A DNA stretch of 64,000 bases from Circinella minor (GCA_016758965.1 JAEPRB010000035.1:124001-188000); one strand, 5' to 3'. Positions 23,957 through 37,533 are shown, numbered from the stretch's first letter. The notes: generated by a model not told the origin, from the sequence alone. Translations and numbers: made by a program.

Positions 23957-25265
23957 CGGATTTATGACCATGCTTTTTTCTTTCATTGGGTTCTCGTAAC
24001 AAATTTCTTCTATCTGAACTAGCAGTGCTCTCCATCTCTCCCCTAAAAAATCGATTATTATTTTTCTTGATGACTATTAAAACCGCCAACCCCAGTCTAA
24101 TTACATACTTTTGTACATCCAGATTGTGTTTATCATCAAAAATAGTGTCAATGAATGTATATACACGACGGATGATGTCAGCTTCGGTTTGAGTCGTTAG
24201 CGGAAAGTATTTGGCATAGAATAGTCGAAGTACATTTTGAATTGAGTTTTGCGCCCAATCCAGGTAAAACTCTTCATGAAAATCGAAATATCGCTTTCTA
24301 GAGAACAGAATAAGCACTACTGAAAGATAGAAAGATACATAGACACAAAAAAAAAAAAGATATTAAACAGACCGTTGTTATCTTACCAGTGCAATAAAGT
24401 CATTCAAATAATTGAGCAACTGCTCAGGTATTTCGGGGAGTGGGTGAGGTGATTTTTTTTCTATTTCTTCAATCTCTTCCTTTGTAAAGTTTTTCATTAT
24501 GTCATCACAAGCCATGTCAAGAATAAGGCTATGTGAAACACTATAACATCAAGTAAATTTGTATCCTATATCTTATATATGATTTGTATATGATATATAC
24601 ACAACTACTTACTCTTCATAGCAGCATTTGGAACTATAGGAATATGAATTATCTTTAACTACTTTTCCAGTTGATAAGGTCCACTTGTACTCATCATATA
24701 TTTTTTTAAAAATGTTTCGGTCACTATAATTTTGCTGCTGTTTGTTGTCGTTGTTGATAAGGAGGAGGAATGTGAACACTTGGATTCAGTATGGGTGCTT
24801 GAATTTCGTTTCTAACAATTATTTGAATATTAACGACTTTTTGTTTCTTCGTCATACAGCTTTGAAAAATAAATACCGATAAAATGTCAATTGTGATTTC
24901 GTACCAATCAACACCATCAAAGTCGACTTTTGGTTTTTCCTTTTTTTTTTTTGGCAAGTGCTCATAATGATTTGTGTGAGTTTTTGCGATGCGAGTTGTC
25001 CAAACATCTTTGAGTTTTGTAATTGTCAATGATCAACTTTTTGTTATTCGAAACAAACTCCAACAAAGATTCTTCCGTATTTGTAAAGTATTGGTTAAAT
25101 ACTACAAGTAGTATTATTAACAATAAAACCAAATGATAAACAAGATCGAAACATTATTAACAAGAATAATAAGGATAAAAAAAACAATGGCAGTAAAAAT
25201 ATCAAAAAAGATAAATTCTAATCGTGTGGGAATGAAATAGCCGATTTTTACCCACGGTAATGACG
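23957..25265 (-). pseudogene. Broken paralogue (copy B) of the 18.5-21.0 kb gene
   Basis: Minus-strand sequence follows the exon order of copy A, with much of it identical by eye. It carries at least five lesions. The start-codon region has diverged (around 25250). A deletion shifts the frame in exon 2 near 25015-25030. A deletion of about three dozen bases in exon 3 (near 24697) also shifts frame. About 32 bp are missing at the start of exon 5 (near 24297). The gene stops matching copy A at 23956, so the last part of exon 5 and all of exon 6 are absent. Past the breakpoint the frame continues into unrelated sequence for about 65 codons. Splice sites of the inner introns are still intact, so the decay is recent. 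Confidence 0.85.
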
Positions 25266-27881
25266 AAAGCACTTTGAAATTAAAGCTATACAAAAAAAAA
25301 ACTACTTAGTTAACTTGGACAAAAAAAATCATGTAAAATTCTCAAAGACCTTCTTATTGAAATGTTCAACATAATTTTCACTTGATTCAAAAGCTCTCGA
25401 ATTATTACGAATTTTTTGAATGAATTGATTTAAAGCATATCATCTAGAGATATGAAACACTGCATAATTTAACTGTGTCTTATTAACTATATATTGTAAC
25501 ATATAAAAATTAAAAACATTATTATGCCAACATTATTATCATTACGTATCTCTACCAGTATTATAGTATCATCTTATTGGCTCACGCAATACCACATCTG
25601 TGGTAAAGCAAATATGTCACATTTCTGACATTGCTAATAGTATAAATATCGGCAAATAAACAGTTCTATAGTTCTACCTTTATTTTATAGATCTTTTAGT
25701 CTTTTAATAATTTAATAATTGAGTTTTCGTTACAATTTAATGCAAGGTAGTGTAACCTGAAAAGAATCTGGAAATACCTTATAAATACGAAGATCCCATA
25801 GTATTTATTATCGTCTATTAAACCCCTTGGGAGAAGCTGACCAGATGATTCACTTTTAAAAGATTTGAAAGCATATGATAGATTAGATATATTTCCAGGT
25901 AGTAGTATCAGTGAAAGGTCTGACATGAAAACAATGGGCACCAAGACGTAAATTATTTTTCTTATTTTTGCTTTCTTCCTTGAGTTATTAAAGGGATCAT
26001 TGTAGTAGAAGACCTGACATGTATACAACTTATTATTTTAATATTCTTTTTCTTTGTTTTCCATTGGTCTAACAGTTCAATACGTAGAATTAGTAGCTTA
26101 AATTAATGAGAGTCCATTACACTATCACTTACTATATATAAGGATCCCCCCCCCAGTGATACCAAAAGAGTATCCTTATATCGAGTCATCATTATAACAA
26201 ATTGTTCTTTGATCTGAATTATAATGATCGGGTAGAATGCTATCCATTTATGTACTCAACCTAGTATTTAACCAATATGTCTTGCAAAAAGAAGAAAACT
26301 TTGATACATTATATCATTTATACTATAAATAAGCTCTAAAAGTATAACAGTATGATAATATAGGAACATTCTTTTTTTTTCTTTGGACAGTTTTTTTTAT
26401 CAAATATGTCCTCTTGTCTCTTATTGATTATAATAAAGATACTGTAGTATACTATTAAAATTTGACCACAATACGTAATAAAACCAAATATTTTGTTTAA
26501 ATAATATCTATCTGATGATGCATGATAATATTATTTATAGAGCAACATTATATAGAAAAGGTTTTCAGTTGTTTGTCTATACTAATTACGCAGATAGTAT
26601 ATCAGGATGAGAACATGATGTCATACGAAGACACAGACGGGAAACCAAAGTTTGATCAAAAAAATTATATAAAGACCAAATATTTCACGCAAAGACCTTG
26701 ACAGACACCTTTTCTCTTTATACATGTCAAAATATTCATCCGAAGACTTATTTCTTTCAGTTTTCTTATGGTGAGTTAGTATACATTGGAATAATGTGAG
26801 CTGTAATAAATTACTGAAGCTTCTAACAGTAATTAATATTGTTGTTATTACGATCATGCATTGGTAATCTTCTATTATAACTTGCTACTAATTTTTATTA
26901 TATATCATGACATCTTGATTAAATCTTGTTTGCATAGATTAGAAAATTTTATTTGTAGAAAATGAAAATAAAAACACCCATACAGTGTGCTTTTATATAC
27001 TCAAGTCACTGCATTTATAAGCTCATGAACAATATCATCATGGGCATAATTTCATACGCAAGGTACTAATATTCTATCAAATTTACATTTAGCAGAATTA
27101 GTTATATGCCTGCTGCTACACATAGTTCTATCTTTTAAACTTGGTTCTATATCTAGATGGTTTGTGTGTATAACTCTATAATGGGTCACCAATAATTCTG
27201 CTCACAAGAATAATACTGTAAGTACGTATCAACGCATGTAGTGACGAGTGACCGGTCATTTTCGTTTAGAAAAATATGAACTATTCTGTTATTTTGCAGT
27301 ATCGTACGACTGGCATTACTCCAATATTTTGACTCATTCAAAGAGTTTCTTCGGGAATGGTAAACAATTTGACCGAGTAGAATGTTTCTTTTTTTTTTAC
27401 GATTCAAATACATAGCACATAAAAATAAACTTGTTGGATGGACCATAAAAGGTAAAAACCGAGTTCTGCCGAAATTGGTTAGTGAAGGGATTTTAAAAAC
27501 GTACGTATAACAAGTACATAAAAATACCTAAACATCTTCATAAATATAATTAATACGACGAATAATGAGGTTTACAATATTTTTTTTCAAGTTACATGCC
27601 TATCATATTGTTTACGCCAAGCCAAGAACAACAGGGATTTAAAATATGAGTATATCTGTTATTATGTTGAACGGCATAGGTTTTCCCGATTGATTTGTCA
27701 CCACCATTATGCTTGATTTCCCTAGGTACGTATGTTACCCAAGATTTCCAAAAATAGTGTTCCGCTTCCTCCGCTCGGTATATATTTGACGGTTTTGGAA
27801 GATTGATTTACAAATTTTCTTTAAAAACCATCTCTCTTTTTTATTCTTGTTTTTTTTTATTATTCTTTTTGTAAATTTATA
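25266..27881. other. Repeat-bearing intergenic spacer
   Basis: 2.6 kb with no gene supported. It includes the second pogo-like relic (26154 onward). Minus-strand open frames at 25696-26028 (110 codons) and 27186-27446 have no recognisable domain and no coding neighbours. The final 150 bp, with a TATATATTT box near 27779 and T-rich sequence, is probably the promoter of the DHA1 transporter. Confidence 0.45.
26154..26410 (+). mobile_element. Relic end of a pogo/Tigger-like element, copy 2
   Basis: Begins CAGTGATACC after a run of C and then follows copy 1 (12353) in order: TTATATCGAG, AATGATCGGGTAGAATGC, TATGTCTTGCAAAAAG and TATACTATAAATAAGCT. The terminal repeats are more eroded than in copy 1. 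Similarity may extend to about 26500. No transposase frame seen. Confidence 0.5.
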
Positions 27882-30712
27882 ATGGTAGAAGAGGACGAAA
27901 CTACAATTAAATCCAGCGACCGTTCCATTGTCATAGAAGGAATTGCTAAAGAAGATTTAGAGAAAATCCTTACGCAAAGTGAAGATCAACAAATTCAGAA
28001 AGAATTAGATCCAGCTGCTACTGATCCACGAAATCCTAAGGTTTGGTGATTTTCATACTTTAAAAATAAAAATAAAAAATCTCCAAGTATATCAATTATG
28101 TACTTATAAACCCATTCCCCTTATTTTTTTTTTCGCGTGAATTACGTAACTTAATATGATATATTCTGTAGAATTGGTCCAGATTAAAAAAATGGGGAAA
28201 CTTTGGGATTGTGTTCTTCAATGCCTTTATTGGTTACTTTACATCATCCATTTATGTAAGGAAACAAATACGTTGTTAAATACAAAACAAAAATGGTGAA
28301 GAATGGTTTACATAGTGTTCATATTCTGTTTGCTCACTCTAAAGCACCTATTTTTTGGTCTGAGGATCACAATAATTATTTATGGATCACTACCACTCAA
28401 TCATTAAATACTTTACTTTTATTATTAGATGCCTGCCATTGGTGATTTACAACAATATTTTGGTACTACATTAACGGTGAGTTACTACTATATTCTATCT
28501 ATTTTTCAAGTATCTATAACTTTATTTTCATGAGCATGATTAAGTTTTTATCGGGCACCACTGAGATTATTTATTGGTTCAAGTTGAAAAATGATCTGTC
28601 ATGTTTTGTACAGAGTTGTGATAAGGGGTAAAGACTTTGTTATTATTAGAGTGTATGTTGACATATTAGTATTTATATGGATAGATTATGAATATTACGA
28701 TTGCTCTTTATGTTTTGGCTATGGCGATCGCAGTAAGTTTACGTTTTTTTTAAAAAAAAAAATACAAATCATCTACCATCACAATACAAAATTGTTATTA
28801 ATCCGGTGTATATGTGTCATATATTATACGTAGCCACTATTCTGGTCTCCTTTAAGTGAACGAATTGGCCGCAGGTAATACCATAAATATCTACATAACT
28901 ATAATCAGACATGTGATTAGTTATACTTAATTTTGTCTTCAAAAAAAAATTAATAATGTAGGTGGGTTTATATCATAAGTATGGCAATTTATACTATAAC
29001 AACTATTATTTGTGGAATTTCCAAGAACCTTGTACTTTTCTTTGTGATGCGAGTTCTCCAAGGTGTTTTTTCTTCTGCAGGTAAAGTAAAATAATAATAT
29101 TTAATCGTTCATATAGAAAGACTTTTATTTGTTCTTATTACTTGTTACTGATCAAACTTATTGATTAATATTATGCATAATAACTTAGGAATGACGGTTG
29201 GTGGAGGAACTATTGCAGACTTGTTTATGGCCCATGAGCGTGGTAAAATTATGAGCTTATTGACACTTGGGTAGGCATAAGAATTATGTTTTAATTCTTT
29301 GAAAGTCTAAACATACTATATGTATTGCTAATAAAAATACTTCCAAAATTAATTATGATGTGAAAAAAGTATACGTACAGTGATATCATTATCTAACATC
29401 ATTTTTGTTATATTTTTCACATTTTAGAACAGTGACTGGTCCTGCTATTGGTCCATTGGTTGGTGGCTATATTGCAAAGTACCTGGGATGGCGCTGGATT
29501 TTCTACATATGTACAATTATTGGAGGCACACTTTTTCTTGCGAATGTATGTTTCCTTGGAGAATCACTCTATCGGCCAAACGAAGATAGTTTTCTCAGTC
29601 AAAAGAATGGAACAAAAAAGACAATCAAAGAGCGATTGGCGTATCTCAAATTTGATCCGGTATGTAAAAGAGAGAAAAAAAGATACATAGATTAAATTGT
29701 CGTCAATGAGAGATAGATTCTTTTATTTACTAGCAATGTTTATATTATGAATATCTTACTAGTTTCGTGGACTTGCACTATTATTACATCCTGTTGCACT
29801 TTTAACATGTTTACCGCTTTCAATTTCCTTTGGATGGTTCTATTTTTTGGTTGCTATTTTATCTCCAACATACTCAGAGATTTATCATTTTGATCAAGGA
29901 TCCTTAGGATTATTATATCTTACAGGTGGTCTAGGAAATATTTTTGGAGCATTAATTGCAGGTTTTGTGCTGGACCGTGTGTACATGCGTTTAAGAGCAA
30001 AATCGAAGGATGGAACAGTAAAAGCAGAAGGTAGACTTTTACCAGTATTGTTTTGCTTACCTGTTATTATTGCTGGTAACCTAATGTATGGTTGGTTTAT
30101 CCATGCAAGACTTCATTGGTTTGCACCTTTGGTTGGTTATTTCCTAAGTAAGTATTTTATAGTATGCGGATTATTACTCTTTTTTTTTTTACATAGCTTA
30201 TGTATCGCGACAAAATCATTAGCAATACATTATTAATTAATGGCTCTTTTTTTCACCTTTCTAGTGTCACTGGGAACAATGTATGGTAATGTCATAAGTA
30301 CCTCGTATCTAGTCGAAGCATATATTCAGATTGCAGCTTCAGGTACATGATAACAATAAAAATAAACAAAAAGAAGGAACTACAAACGTGTCTAACTATA
30401 ATTCATATATTAAACTATAGCATTGTCGACAGCTAATTTTGCACGAAATTTAATGGCAATGGTATTCACTCTGATCTCCGTACCTATTCGACAAGGTCTG
30501 GGAGATGGCTGGGCATAGTAAGTATAATAAATACTAAACATACCTTTATTTTTATTTTGTAATTAATATATATATATATATAATTTATATTTCTTAGTAC
30601 CTTATCTGCTTTAATAAGTTTTGGAGTTTATATAATCTGTATACCCATTGTTTACTATTATGCAGAACGTATACGAAATAATACGCCTTCGTACGCGCAT
30701 AAAACGAACTAA
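27882..30712 (+). CDS. MFS transporter, DHA1 (drug:H+ antiporter-like) family, 495 aa, 12 exons
   Basis: Exons: 27882-28040, 28172-28255, 28429-28476, 28685-28732, 28834-28874, 28962-29080, 29189-29270, 29428-29659, 29763-30147, 30265-30342, 30421-30517, 30598-30712; together one open frame. About 55 polar residues precede the first helix (WGNFGIVFFNAFIGYF). The loop between helices 2 and 3 is SPLSERIGRRW (motif A), and GPAIGPLVGGYIAKYLGWRW is the antiporter motif C of 12-helix DHA1 proteins. A central loop (YRPNEDSFLS to LAYLKFDP) separates the two halves. Fungal DHA1 proteins export drugs, polyamines or organic acids; the substrate here is unknown. A close paralogue on the minus strand at 43560-45829 shares nearly all intron positions. 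Confidence 0.9.
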
Positions 30713-31010
30713 ACTATCTTATTTAATTAGAATAATTATCTCATTAACATTCATCATTTTCATATGTACAATTAATTATTATTCATCCTTGAATATAAAT
30801 AAAAAAAAGCATTCTTTTTAATACTATACAATATGAAACTATAATAAATTAAACAATCTTCATGTACTAGCAAGTAAAAAAAAAAAATTGGGGGATAAAA
30901 ATATGATTGGACAATATTTTCAATTTCCTTAATCTCTCTATTCAAGCGTTTAAACCTTTTTTTTTTCTTTTATTACTTTCTTCAAAAACGTCGTGTATAT
31001 TAGACTGGCG

Positions 31011-32175
31011 ATGGTGAAAGCTTCGGGTATATTAATTTTGATTGCAACGTACGGTTTTTTTTTCTATTTTACTTTTATTAAATTGTAATATAATGTTACT
31101 GACATTAGTATTTTATACAGATGCTTAGTGGCGTTTGCTGAATCTGCTACTGTAACGGGATCGATCGGTATCAACGGTATTTTACCTGGTAACACTTCCG
31201 TTAGGAAACCCTTTTTTTATGTTTGTTTGTTATTAAACAAATAAAACGATTCAAAAAAAAAACTGACCAATTCTTGTTATATTAATGGAAATCGCGAAAA
31301 AAAAAACAACAACTAGACGTTAAATTACTACGACCCACGACACGAGTTTCTCTTAATGGAGATGCTTACACTGCACTTGTAAAAGCAAATGGCCAGTTTG
31401 AAATGTAAGGAGGAAAATACAACTCAAAATGAAATGACTAGGGGCGTTATTTTCATTGTATTTGGTATCTGTTATTAAATATATATATTTATATGTAATA
31501 TATAGAACTGGTGTAGATACTGGATCTTATATACTCGAAGTACAAGCAATTGATTACGTGTTTCCAAAGGTAACTTAAAAGTAGGATATATGATAAATGG
31601 TTGTTATAGCAACTAAGTGGTTCCTATAGTTACGTTTAGATATTGAAAAGGAACAAGGTATCACTCGTGCATCTTATACTAGTTATGGTGCCAGTTTTGA
31701 ATCGAGAGGATATACAGTTGAACAACCATTGGAATTGAGAGCAAAGGGACCTGCTAAATATTTTGTCGTAAGTATTTCTCTTATCGTATGAAAAACACAA
31801 AAGACGCATTTAGATGTTTGCTGATTATGATATATGCGTGCTATTGAATATATAGGAACGAAAGGGATTTAATGTACTTGCAATGTTCAAAAATCCAATG
31901 TTTTTGATGATTGGATTCAGTGCTTTGATGATGTTTGCACTTCCAAAGTTGATGGCAAATATGGGTATGTTCATGTTATAATGTATATGATTAAACTGTT
32001 ATTACTTGACCAAAACGACATTAAATCTGATAACGTCTTCTTTCTTTTTTTAGACCCAGAGGCATTAAAGGAAATGAGCCAGTCCCAAGCAGATGCACAA
32101 AAGATGGTGTCAGATATGCCAAGTCTTTCTGATATGTTTAACAATGCACGAAACCAACAGCAACAACGACTATAG
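31011..32175 (+). CDS. EMC7: ER membrane protein complex subunit 7 (EMC7), 208 aa, 7 exons
   Basis: Exons: 31011-31048, 31121-31188, 31317-31404, 31506-31569, 31630-31767, 31856-31964, 32054-32175. An N-terminal signal peptide (VKASGILILIATCLVAFAES) leads into a lumenal beta-sandwich with the typical TGVDTGSYILEVQAIDYVFP. One transmembrane helix follows at about 147-164 (MFLMIGFSALMMFALPKL). The cytosolic tail has the conserved DPEALKEM and ends in a Gln-rich stretch. The EMC inserts and stabilises multi-pass and tail-anchored membrane proteins in the ER. Length fits fungal EMC7 (human 242 aa). The small exons and constant GT-AG sites support the model. It is tandem with the transporter upstream, 298 bp away. 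Confidence 0.92.
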
Positions 32176-32457
32176 AAAATATAAATTCTTCCTTTCTTTT
32201 TTTGTATATTTTATAATCATTTGATTTTAATATTAGATAAAGGACTTTGTGATCCGTTTTTTTTTTTTATTACCCTTTCACATTAAAAAATCAATCATCG
32301 ACCCCCGGCCAAGTTTCCCCACATTTTTTTTAATACATATACAGAATTATTGTGGCCTGACAAAAAAAAAATATAAAAGATATTTAGTTCCGCAGAAAAA
32401 AAGAATATTTAATTCGTTCATCCCGACGAGAAAGAAGGCTGACTAACTCTTATTCCA

Positions 32458-34087
32458 ATGGCCATACCTTTTCTTGTACGTTCATTAGCTCGACATAATA
32501 TTGTAGCTTCCACGACAACACGTCTTTCTTCTTCTTCTTTGAAATGTGCATCGAGTTGGATTTCAAGATATTCTTATACAACTGCTACTACTGCTGAGCA
32601 ACAAGTAAAGGTTAATGTTGGTCAAAATAATAACAAAGTTCATTCAACTGAAACTGACAAGGACGCACTCCATGTGAAATGGAACAAGAATGATTCTGCT
32701 ACGAAAAGTAGTGCCTACAGCTACCTCTGGCTCCGTGATAATTGTCAATGCAATCAATGTGTACATCCTGATAATCGACAAAAGCTTCATTCGTCTGCCG
32801 ACATACCTCTCGACATTGCTCCTCAATCAGTTACCCTGAATGGAGATACAGCTGAAATAGTTTGGAACAAGCCTTTACGTCACCAACAAGGAAAAACGAC
32901 GGAACAGCACGTGAGTCAATATCCAGTCGAATTCCTTGAACGTTATGCGTCGCATGAATCTAGCGAAGCGTTCCGTTTCAACCATATTCGTCCTCAAACC
33001 TGGCACAGGGACCAGTATAAATTGAAATGGGTTAACTATGAAGATTATATGAATACGGATCAAGGTTTACACGAAGTCGTTCAGAGGTTATACAATTATG
33101 GTCTAGTATTTATTGACAATGTTCCAGTCAAAGATGAAAGTGTTACTACTGTAGCAGAACGTATTGGCCCTGTCCAAGAAACCTTTTATGGTCGTGATTT
33201 CGATGTCAAGAATATTGCAAAGTCTCGCAATATTGCTTATACAAGTTTGTATCTTGGATTTCATATGGATTTAATGTAAGTAAACAGTTATATTTACATA
33301 ACCTCACATGCCAAACATTGAGAAAAAAAAAGGGATTGTGGCGTGGGATCAATTGATTTGAATTGACTCAAGACTTTTGGATCGGGAACAATAATAATAG
33401 TAATACTAATGATGATATATAATCAAAATTAGGTATTTGGATTGCCCACCTGGAATTCAATTGTTACACAGCTTAAAGAATAACGTCACTGGTGGCGCCA
33501 GTATTTTTGTTGATTCTTATCAGGCTGTCAAATTATTAAAAGAACAACATCCTGAAGATTATGATATGTTGTGTAAAACTCCTGCTACTTTTCATTACAT
33601 CAATGATGGCCATCATATGTATTATCGTCGACCCACTATTGTAACTGGTGAAGATCAAAGTGGTCCTGCATGGGACATGCATGTCAATTATGCTCCACAG
33701 TTCCAAGGTCCCATGGATCATTTATCACCTTCGGAAGCTACCCGATACTATCGTGCATTCCAACGATTTGCTGATCTCATCGAGGATGACCGTCTTCGAT
33801 ATCAGCTCACTCTTCAACCTGGCCAATTAGGTAAATAAATGTATTTATATATACAATCATCAAAAAATATAGAATGCATATGTACTCATATATTTACATT
33901 TTGAATTCTTTCCTTTAAAAAAATAATTATAGTCATGTTTGCTAATCGACGTGTATTACATGGACGTACTGCCTTTGATGCTACGAGCGGGGATCGTCAT
34001 CTCAAGGGTACCTACATTGGACTGGATTCTCTCAAGGACAAGTTACGTGTATTAGGTCATCAATATGGTTTTGACTCTACTGTATAA
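32458..34087 (+). CDS. 2-oxoglutarate/Fe(II) dioxygenase, gamma-butyrobetaine hydroxylase family (AIM17-like), 456 aa
   Basis: Exons: 32458-33275, 33433-33830, 33933-34087. Residues 1-45 are basic and Ser/Thr-rich without acids, like a mitochondrial presequence. Next is the small zinc-binding N-terminal domain of this family (LRDNCQCNQCVHP; Cys96, Cys98, Cys101). The TauD-type core has the iron ligands H269-M-D271 in LGFHMDL and His415 in LHGR, plus PPGIQLLHSL and TGGASIFVDSY. Family members hydroxylate gamma-butyrobetaine or trimethyllysine in carnitine synthesis. The LGFHMDLMY signature and the leader resemble fungal Aim17-type mitochondrial proteins, whose substrate is not firmly known. 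Carnitine biosynthesis is therefore likely but not certain. Confidence 0.9.
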
Positions 34088-35873
34088 AAAAGAAGCTATT
34101 AAGTTATACTTTATTTTCAATCTATATATATTTATATATCGATATGTTTCCTCCTCTTATTTGATCTTACTAGAATGAAATTTTTATTACTGTTATTATT
34201 ATTGTTATTGTAGTCTAATTAGTTTTAGATTACTCTTTTTTGTTTTATTATATTTGTTTACTTGCCAAAAAAAAAAAAAGAGGTTTTTGCTATTCAAAAT
34301 TGAATTGTGCAAACCCTTCTTTATATGTGGTCAAAAAATTATTATTTTTGGATTTCATCACTACTATTACTCATACATATTACATAGACCAGGTGTGATA
34401 AAATTATTCTTTCTGTGGATAAATGATGTACAAAAAGAGGGCTAATGTTCAACAAATATGCATTTTTTTAGCCTTATAAAGATATGTCTATACCTAGCCT
34501 CTATTTAATAAGAGAAGAAGTGAGTAAAATTAACTTTATAATATTACCATCAACATGCCTATTGTTAATACAACTGTGATATTATTTTGGTTCGCGTAGA
34601 CTGATAGAGGAGCTCCAAAAAAAAGCTGCTATTATTAAAGGGGTTACAAGTATGAGTGCACAAGTTTAAGCAGAAGAATATTTATATTAACCCGCTTCAA
34701 GTATTACTTGACTCTTAATACATCAAGTTATATACATTTGACCTTTCACTTTCTTCTGCTACCTATTGATAAACATTAGTTGTCTGGTTGAAATATTAAA
34801 AAAGAAAACGTTATACTGTCTCTAGTAATATTAACATGGTCGTCATGAAGGAATAATGTTGCCAAATTATAAGAAGGTAACCAACAAAACATTTTTTGCT
34901 TTTCGAGTACGTAACACAAAAAATTTTATTCTGGAAGCTTTTTGTATTTGTTATTACACAAAAGAACATAAGTAGGCCTGGTAGATTCAATAGGTATTTC
35001 AGAAAACTTCTTAAAATTCAAGGACAATATTATTCCTTCGACCAACAACACCACCGTTGTAATGATAATAACATGTTTTCAAAAATCCAGTACGTACTTT
35101 ACAAATTAATATAGTAGTAGGACTAGTGGTATATATTCTACTTGAATAAAATTTGTGATTTTATCTAATAATTATCCTATTTTCCGCTGTATATGATCAC
35201 TCCCTAGCGTACCTCTATGTATATCTCTCCCAATATAACTTTTTAAATAAATTTATATATGTGGCATATAAGCAGTGAATATATTTCACATCATCCAATA
35301 TAATCATTAGGTAATCACTTGCTTTTGTTTGTAAATCATATCTTATCAAACAAAGTTATCATTCTATGTTACCTAACAATGCTTAAAAACTTGACACTTT
35401 TGTCATTGAGAAGGGCTGACTCTCTTTTTTTTTTCTCATCACATGCATGTCAAGGGCCCTTGTGTAACGAAACGACGCGAGTTTCGTGGTCACAACGTGC
35501 TATTCCTTTTTTTTTTTTTTTTACAAGATACCTATAAAAAAAAAGAGTTTTCGATATTTACAAAAAAAAAAAAAAACATAACTAAACAAATATATTTGAT
35601 ATCTGACATTATTGATAATATTATCCTGTAATATTAAAAGCACTGAAAAATTAAAAAAGGAAAACAATTATTTACTCTAATGACCCAGTATTGGGATGTG
35701 GTATAAATAGTGATCATGCATCAATTGACCAGATATGTCATTTTCTTTTTTTTTTTTTTCATCGGAGCACCTTTGCCGATGAACTAAGTTGTTCATCCCC
35801 AACATGATCAGTTGACAGATTTTTTTTTTTTCCTCTTTTTTCCAAACTGTTATAAAAAAAAAAGAAGACTATA
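34088..35873. other. Intergenic spacer, no gene seen
   Basis: 1.8 kb of AT-rich sequence with several long T- and A-runs (for example 35509-35522, 35745-35758). Small open frames on the + strand are low-complexity. The last 150 bp are the presumed promoter and leader of the bestrophin-like gene. Confidence 0.5.
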
Positions 35874-37533
35874 ATGGATCACGATCCACCTCCACGTTAT
35901 TATCGTGAACGATGGCTTCGTCAACTTCAGCATTATCCTGATGTTCTTAGGTAGAATATTCATTTTTGTATTTTTCTATATGATTTATTTTAATTTTTTA
36001 TTTTTGTCGACAATGACGTGTCATGTTCGTTTTAAATCTTTTCAAAAACAAAAAGAAAAGTCCTTTTTTTTCATACTAATGTTGTAATTTTATTTCATTC
36101 CATCTTTTTAATTACAATAGGTGGAAAGGATCGGTAAAATATATATAAAAAAGGTGTTTTTTTTTTCTTTTGTATGTATTTTATATTAACCATAAATAAT
36201 AAAATTTAGGTATGGCCACGTATTCTTCCATTAATTACATTGACTGGATTCTATGCATATGCTATAGCATATGCTTATCTCAAATTAAATTATACCGTGA
36301 TTGCTTTGAACAATTCTGTTGGTAAAGTATATAATTCATGTCATTAAAAGTCAAAGAACAACGACTTTTTTTCCCCCTTCTTTTTGATTATCATTTAATT
36401 TTCAACATCTCTCCTAGTCTTTCTGGTTTATTTGTTTACAATTCTTTTTTATGATAATTAGTACCTGCCTTATCTGTCGTTTTGGGTTTACTATTAACAT
36501 TTCGTGCCAACACATCATATAATCGTTACTATGAAGGAAGACAACTTTTTGAAGGAATTTTAAGTAGATCACGTAATTTAGCTCGTCTTATTTGGACATC
36601 CATTCCAGAACGTACTCAAAATGATCATTTGGAAAAAATGCGATGTATGAAACTTTTACTTGCTTTTGCAGTTGCAACAAAACATCAAATCCGTAATGAA
36701 TTAGGTTGTGATTATTATGATCTTGATAGTTTACTTCCACCTAATTGGGTACCTGCAGCAGCAGATGATTTGATTCAAAATGATCCTTTATCACCTAGTA
36801 GTTATGGTGAAGAACAACGTCAACAACAACAGCAACAAGAACAACAATTACCTAGTCTAGGTGAAGCAGCAGAAGCAATACAAGAAATTCGAAAAAAAGC
36901 AGAAGAAGTATTTTCATCTGATGAAGATTTACCTGATATTAAAGACGCATCCATTGGTGATATGTCATTACCTTTAGAAATTTTATTTCGTATGGGATTA
37001 TATGTTCAACAAGCTAAGAGTGTTGGTAAAATTGATGGTATTTTTTCAAGTAGTATTATTAATCATTTAAATGAAATGAATGATTATTTGGCTGCTTTGG
37101 AACGAATTGCAAATACTCCAATTCCTGTGTCATATCGTATTCATTTGTAAGTTGTTGTTGTTGTTATTGTGTAACAAGTAAAGCTGATTTATTTATTTAT
37201 ATATTTTTCTGTTAGAAAACAATCTTTAGCATTATTTTTGGCGACTATCCCATTCACATTAGTTGCCCAATTACGTTGGTGGATGGTACCTACTGTTACC
37301 CTTGCAGGTTTTACTCTATATGGTATTGATGCCATCGGTGCTGAAATTGGTAAGTAAAAAAAAAGAAAGACAACTTCATCAAATGAAAACTAATAACTTT
37401 CTTAAATATAGAAAATCCTTTTGGTTATAATCCAAATGATTTACCATTAAATCAATTTTGTGATGGACTTCGAAAAGAAATTGAATTTATTGTTTACCAT
37501 TTACCGTGTGAAACAGAAGAAACACTTAAATAA
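35874..37533 (+). CDS. Bestrophin-like (RFP-TM family) anion channel, 380 aa, 6 exons
   Basis: Exons: 35874-35950, 36121-36133, 36210-36321, 36462-37146, 37216-37349, 37412-37533. The 13-nt second exon is needed to give WKGSVWPRILP, the conserved start of the channel domain. Further family marks are LLLTFRANTSYNRYYEGRQ and IENPFGYNPNDLPLNQFC near the C-terminus, both typical of bestrophin-like proteins. A Gln-rich, poorly conserved insert (about 205-230) lies in the cytosolic part. Four hydrophobic segments are visible. Fungal and bacterial members are membrane channels thought to carry chloride or other anions; the role in this organism is unknown. Codons are strongly A/T-ending. Confidence 0.87.

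Noticed and set aside
25696..26028. 110-codon minus-strand open frame in the repeat-rich spacer
   Set aside because: No recognisable domain, AT-driven composition and no splice partners; treated as chance.
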